NCBI GenBank assembly: GCA_017462125.1
Contig: JAFTRQ010000113.1
Location: forward strand, 1-25,649
DNA length: 25,649 nt
Direction: 5' to 3'
DNA from: Clostridia bacterium
Lineage (GTDB): Bacteria > Bacillota_A > Clostridia > Oscillospirales > CAG-272
In this document: in pieces, positions 22,831 to 25,649 of the stretch
Layout of the letters: each line of letters starts with the position of its first letter
Position numbering within the stretch: the first letter of the stretch is position 1
Notes under the pieces: model-generated
Database searches by the model: none
The model's input: the letters and a program-made list of their open reading frames with translations, nothing else
Told to the model about the DNA's origin: nothing
Position numbers and translations under genes: made by a program

Positions 22831-25649
22831 TTACGCCTCGGGATAGATCGGGGTGGTGTCATTTCCGGGAGCGTAGACCTGCTCGATCTTACCGTCCTCA
22901 TCGATCACGATCTTGTTACCATCACCGTCATAGATGGTAGCCTTGCAGCCTGCGAACTTATCAGCAAGCTTATCTTCCATGTCGAGCATATCCACGTAGG
23001 TGACGCCCTTGATGGTAAGGGTGACGCCAGCCTTCAGCTTGGTGAAGTCCATAGCTGTGATATTCAAGCCATAGGTTTTGCCGATAGCAATCGCAAACCC
23101 GCCGTCATTGTTTTCTTTTATTTCTACGTAGTCTGCTTGAACGGTAACGGTCTTGATCAGTCCCGTAGCGGTATCGAAGGTTACTTCAACGCCGTCCTTA
23201 TCGTAGATAACAGCCTTGACTCCCTTGAAGGCTGCGAATTCGGTTGCATCACCCTGAAGTGTTGCAATATCTGCAAAGCTAACGTTTGCGAGATATGCGA
23301 ATTCAAGCTTTGCGTGAGAGGAAAGTCCAAGTGCCGTAAGCGCATCTGCGGTTGCCTCACCGTAGTAGTAAACAGCGATTACTTCGTTCGACTTGTTGGT
23401 AACGGTAACTGTCTTCTTGGTCGCATCGTAGGTAAGAAGGTTTCCATTCTTATCATAGATCTTTGCGAGGCAATTGGTGAACATACCGGTCTCAAGCTCG
23501 TTGTAAATATCGGTGTAGCTGTGACCCATAATGTTGATGGTCTGCTCTGCGGTCATACCAGCGAGGAACCCGTTTGCCAATGTGGAATTCAGCGTACCAA
23601 CATTTACAGTGGTCATTTTTACGATCTCATCCTTGAAGTAGATCTTGGCGTTACAGCCTGCGAATACTTCATCGAAGGTGGCTTTGCCAGATAAGGTGTT
23701 CTTTGCAAGCATTGCAATGAACTCATCGCGTGTCATCGTCATAATGTAGATGGTTTGCTCGGCAGTCCAACCCTCAAATACGTTTGCATAGAATTTCGAG
23801 TAAGCAGTACCTGCAACGTACGGATAGAGATATGCGTTCTTTACGCCGGTACAGCCCTTGAAGGCTTCCTTATTAACGGTTGCGGGCATCAGGCTGAGCT
23901 CGGTCAATCCCGTGCATCCCTCAAACATATTTGCGGAAATTGTACACTTTTCACCAAAGTTGAACTTGGTAAGAGAGGTACAATCCTTAAACATAGAAGG
24001 CTTTTGATAATCAGTATGACGTCCGATGACCATGTACTCGAAGGAGGTCTCGGTGTTAGAGGTTATCTTGATCTCATAGAAATTCACCTCTTTGAGGCTG
24101 GAGCATCCCTCAAACTGATTCGAAGGATCACCCGCAATCATCAAAAGACCGGCCGCAGGATAATAGCAGGAGAACTTTTCAAGAGACGTACAGTATGCGA
24201 ACGTATAACCCTTTGCGGTGTTTCTGAACGGGCTTTCGCCGTCTTCCGCAGGAGCAAATTCGAACTCCTTGAGGCTTTCACAACCGTAGAAGCAGTAGTC
24301 TCCAATATAGGGATCAACCATCTTGGGAGCTTCAAACTTAACGGTTTCAAGCTTTTTACAGTTCATGAATACACCTTTGGAGTACATGCTCGTAACATTC
24401 GCCGGAATAACGAGGTTCACGATACCGGTGTTCGCGAACATGTAGTTCGGGATCCGGTTTGTGAGAATGGTGTTGGTTCCGGGATTCGAGCCGGTGATCT
24501 CCTTATATCCTTCTGCGGTGAGCTTCCAGTGATTGGGAAGCTGCAACGAGGTCATTGCGGTACATCCATCAAAGATGTGCGAGCCGAGGGTATAAGGATT
24601 CTCCGCATTCGTCTCCTCGAAGGTGACGTTTGCAAGAGATGCGCAGTTCGCAAATGCGTAGTCACCGATCGTGTCGATTGTCTTGGGAATAGAAACGTTG
24701 TTGAGCTTTGCGCAACCCTCAAATGCGTAATCCTCAATCTCCTTCAAGCCGTAGTCGAGTACGACTGTCGTGAGGTTCGGGCATCCGCGGAAGGTGTTTG
24801 CGTAGACCTTGGATACTCTTGCGGGAATGCTGATCTTTTCCATCTTAGCACCGGAGAAGGCACCTGCCGCAATCTCGGTGACCGAATCGGGAAGAACAAC
24901 TTCCTTATCCATGATCGACGCGGGATAGTAGATCAGCGTGGTCATGTTCAGGTCGTAGAGCACGCCCTTGGCATCGGTCAGATAAGAGGTGTTATCGGGA
25001 TCGAGCTGGAATGCCGCAACGCTTGTGCATCCAACAAAGGGGTTACCTACGATCTCGGTAACGGTTGCGGGGATATAAGCCTCGGAGAGCTTTTCGCAGT
25101 AACCGAATGCCAAAGCACCGATGTACTCAAGACCGAACGAAGGCTTTGCGTCTACAAGAGAATCACAATCATAGAACGCATAGTTTCCAAGATAGGAGAT
25201 GTTTGCGAACAGATCAACTCTTGTCAGGTTATCGCAGTTCGAGAATGCGTAGTCACCGATCGTGGTAAGTGTGTTGGGAAGATTGATTTCAGCAACGCCG
25301 CTGTCCTCAAATGCGTGGCCGCCGATTTCCGTCAGAGTAGAGGGCAGGGTCACATTTCTGAGTGCGGGTGTATTCTTGAAGATGTTGGTTTCTTCAGAAA
25401 GGCCTGCGCCGAGAACGCTCAGCGAGCTGCCTGCCTCAAAGATAACGGTTTCAAGAGCCGTACAGTTCTCAAACGCACCATTTCCAATTGTGGTAACCGA
25501 TGCGGGGATCGTGATGGACTTCAGCGACTTACAAGGCTCGTATGTTGCACCGCCGATAATAGGTTTTAAACCACCGGTGCCGCCTGTGTTGGGAGGAGAC
25601 GAGAACGCGTAGGAACCGATGGAAACGAGGTTCTCGGGAAGAACAACTG
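22831..25649 (-). CDS. LRR_5 (BspA-like) surface protein with four-copy C-terminal module (partial, N-terminus beyond window)
   Basis: The frame is open from the right edge to TAA at 22831, giving 938 visible residues. The first GTG in this frame (25353) is not a real start: the upstream codons continue the repeats (IGSYAFSS, IPASVTTIGNGAFENC). The N-terminal two thirds are LRR_5 units with IGxYAFxNCxxL landmarks, interrupted near 24920-24975 by the BspA-style KGVLYDLNMTTLIYYPA insert. The LRR part ends near 23800. The last 310 residues hold four diverged copies of a module ending in FxGCxAxIYDKDGN-like strands. The C-terminus (DTTPIYPEA) has no LPXTG or TM, so an anchor, if any, is N-terminal. 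It lies upstream of the MoxR operon but is separated from it by hairpins and that operon's own promoter. Probable role is adhesion or surface binding. Confidence 0.88.
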   Translation of the reverse strand, partial: VVLPENLVSIGSYAFSSPPNTGGTGGLKPIIGGATYEPCKSLKSITIPASVTTIGNGAFENCTALETVIFEAGSSLSVLGAGLSEETNIFKNTPALRNVTLPSTLTEIGGHAFEDSGVAEINLPNTLTTIGDYAFSNCDNLTRVDLFANISYLGNYAFYDCDSLVDAKPSFGLEYIGALAFGYCEKLSEAYIPATVTEIVGNPFVGCTSVAAFQLDPDNTSYLTDAKGVLYDLNMTTLIYYPASIMDKEVVLPDSVTEIAAGAFSGAKMEKISIPARVSKVYANTFRGCPNLTTVVLDYGLKEIEDYAFEGCAKLNNVSIPKTIDTIGDYAFANCASLANVTFEETNAENPYTLGSHIFDGCTAMTSLQLPNHWKLTAEGYKEITGSNPGTNTILTNRIPNYMFANTGIVNLVIPANVTSMYSKGVFMNCKKLETVKFEAPKMVDPYIGDYCFYGCESLKEFEFAPAEDGESPFRNTAKGYTFAYCTSLEKFSCYYPAAGLLMIAGDPSNQFEGCSSLKEVNFYEIKITSNTETSFEYMVIGRHTDYQKPSMFKDCTSLTKFNFGEKCTISANMFEGCTGLTELSLMPATVNKEAFKGCTGVKNAYLYPYVAGTAYSKFYANVFEGWTAEQTIYIMTMTRDEFIAMLAKNTLSGKATFDEVFAGCNAKIYFKDEIVKMTTVNVGTLNSTLANGFLAGMTAEQTINIMGHSYTDIYNELETGMFTNCLAKIYDKNGNLLTYDATKKTVTVTNKSNEVIAVYYYGEATADALTALGLSSHAKLEFAYLANVSFADIATLQGDATEFAAFKGVKAVIYDKDGVEVTFDTATGLIKTVTVQADYVEIKENNDGGFAIAIGKTYGLNITAMDFTKLKAGVTLTIKGVTYVDMLDMEDKLADKFAGCKATIYDGDGNKIVIDEDGKIEQVYAPGNDTTPIYPEA
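22865..23790 (-). repeat. Four-copy protein module at the C-terminus of the LRR protein
   Basis: Landmarks repeat four times in the translation: an opening strand (AEQTIYIM, AEQTINIM, AKLEFAYL, AGVTLTIK), a helix with Asp/Met/Leu, then FAGCNAKIYFKD, FTNCLAKIYDKN, FKGVKAVIYDKD, FAGCKATIYDGD and a closing beta pair. The copy starts lie near 23770, 23560, 23320 and 23040, spacing 210-280 bp. I know no named family matching it. Confidence 0.65.
23830..25649 (-). repeat. LRR_5 tandem repeats, about 69-bp period, running off the window edge
   Basis: Repeated units encode IGDYAFxNCxxLxxVxIPxTV-like 23-residue repeats. The array continues beyond 25649. Several longer, irregular units occur in 23900-24500. 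Confidence 0.8.

Noticed and set aside
22831..25353. GTG at 25353 as the true start of the edge LRR protein
   Set aside because: The same frame stays open to the window edge and encodes further LRR_5 units, and there is no signal peptide or ribosome-binding site at the GTG.
23755..25569. Long plus-strand open frame (604 codons) opposite the edge LRR gene
   Set aside because: It lies fully antisense to a gene with clear LRR_5 repeats. Its translation is Cys/Arg/Val-rich with no domain, and no ribosome-binding site was evident. Biased codon use in the repeats explains the lack of stops.

Overview
The window looks like a chromosomal segment from a Gram-positive Clostridia-type bacterium (Bacillota), plausibly an uncultured gut or rumen lineage. 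This rests on strong AGGAG-type ribosome-binding sites, Sec/lipobox lipoproteins, mid GC content, BspA-type leucine-rich repeats (LRR_5), InlB/Listeria-Bacteroides beta-repeats, an Opp-type peptide importer and a MoxR-DUF58-VWA gene set. No tRNA, rRNA, CRISPR array, transposase or phage gene was seen. Species cannot be assigned from sequence reading alone.

Layout. (1) Positions 1-8376, plus strand: the 3' end of a large surface protein (InlB-type repeat plus GLUG/beta-helix-like region). After a 22-nt gap comes a complete oligopeptide/dipeptide ABC importer: substrate-binding lipoprotein, two permeases and two ATPases. A small one-TM protein (88 aa) ends the unit. (2) Positions 8377-8617: a convergent intergenic region with two hairpin terminators. 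(3) Positions 8618-22523, minus strand, reading right to left: seven tightly packed genes. They encode a three-TM protein with an InlB-like domain and a Gly/Glu/Asp/Gln tract, a MoxR AAA+ ATPase, a DUF58 protein, a BatA-like VWA membrane protein, a second membrane protein with two VWA domains and a glutamine-amidotransferase-like region, a 928-aa lipoprotein (FN3, about 26 LRR_5 units, InlB repeat), and a 1085-aa lipoprotein (three Ig-like domains plus about 800 helical residues of unknown nature). Gaps are -4 to 37 nt, and one good SigA-type promoter (TTTACA-17-TATACT) lies upstream of the first gene. (4) Positions 22524-22830: that promoter and two hairpins. (5) Positions 22831-25649, minus strand: the C-terminal part of another LRR_5 surface protein. 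Its tail carries four diverged copies of a module I do not recognise.

Working model. The minus-strand operon couples a MoxR/VWA machine (a AAA+ ATPase plus four potential metal-binding MIDAS sites in three proteins) to two very large exported lipoproteins. This suggests the machine may mature, assemble or control them, or that all form one cell-surface apparatus. That is inference. The convergent Opp operon has unusually large extracytoplasmic insertions in its binding protein and permeases, which suggests a specialised peptide importer. It is also linked to a surface repeat protein.
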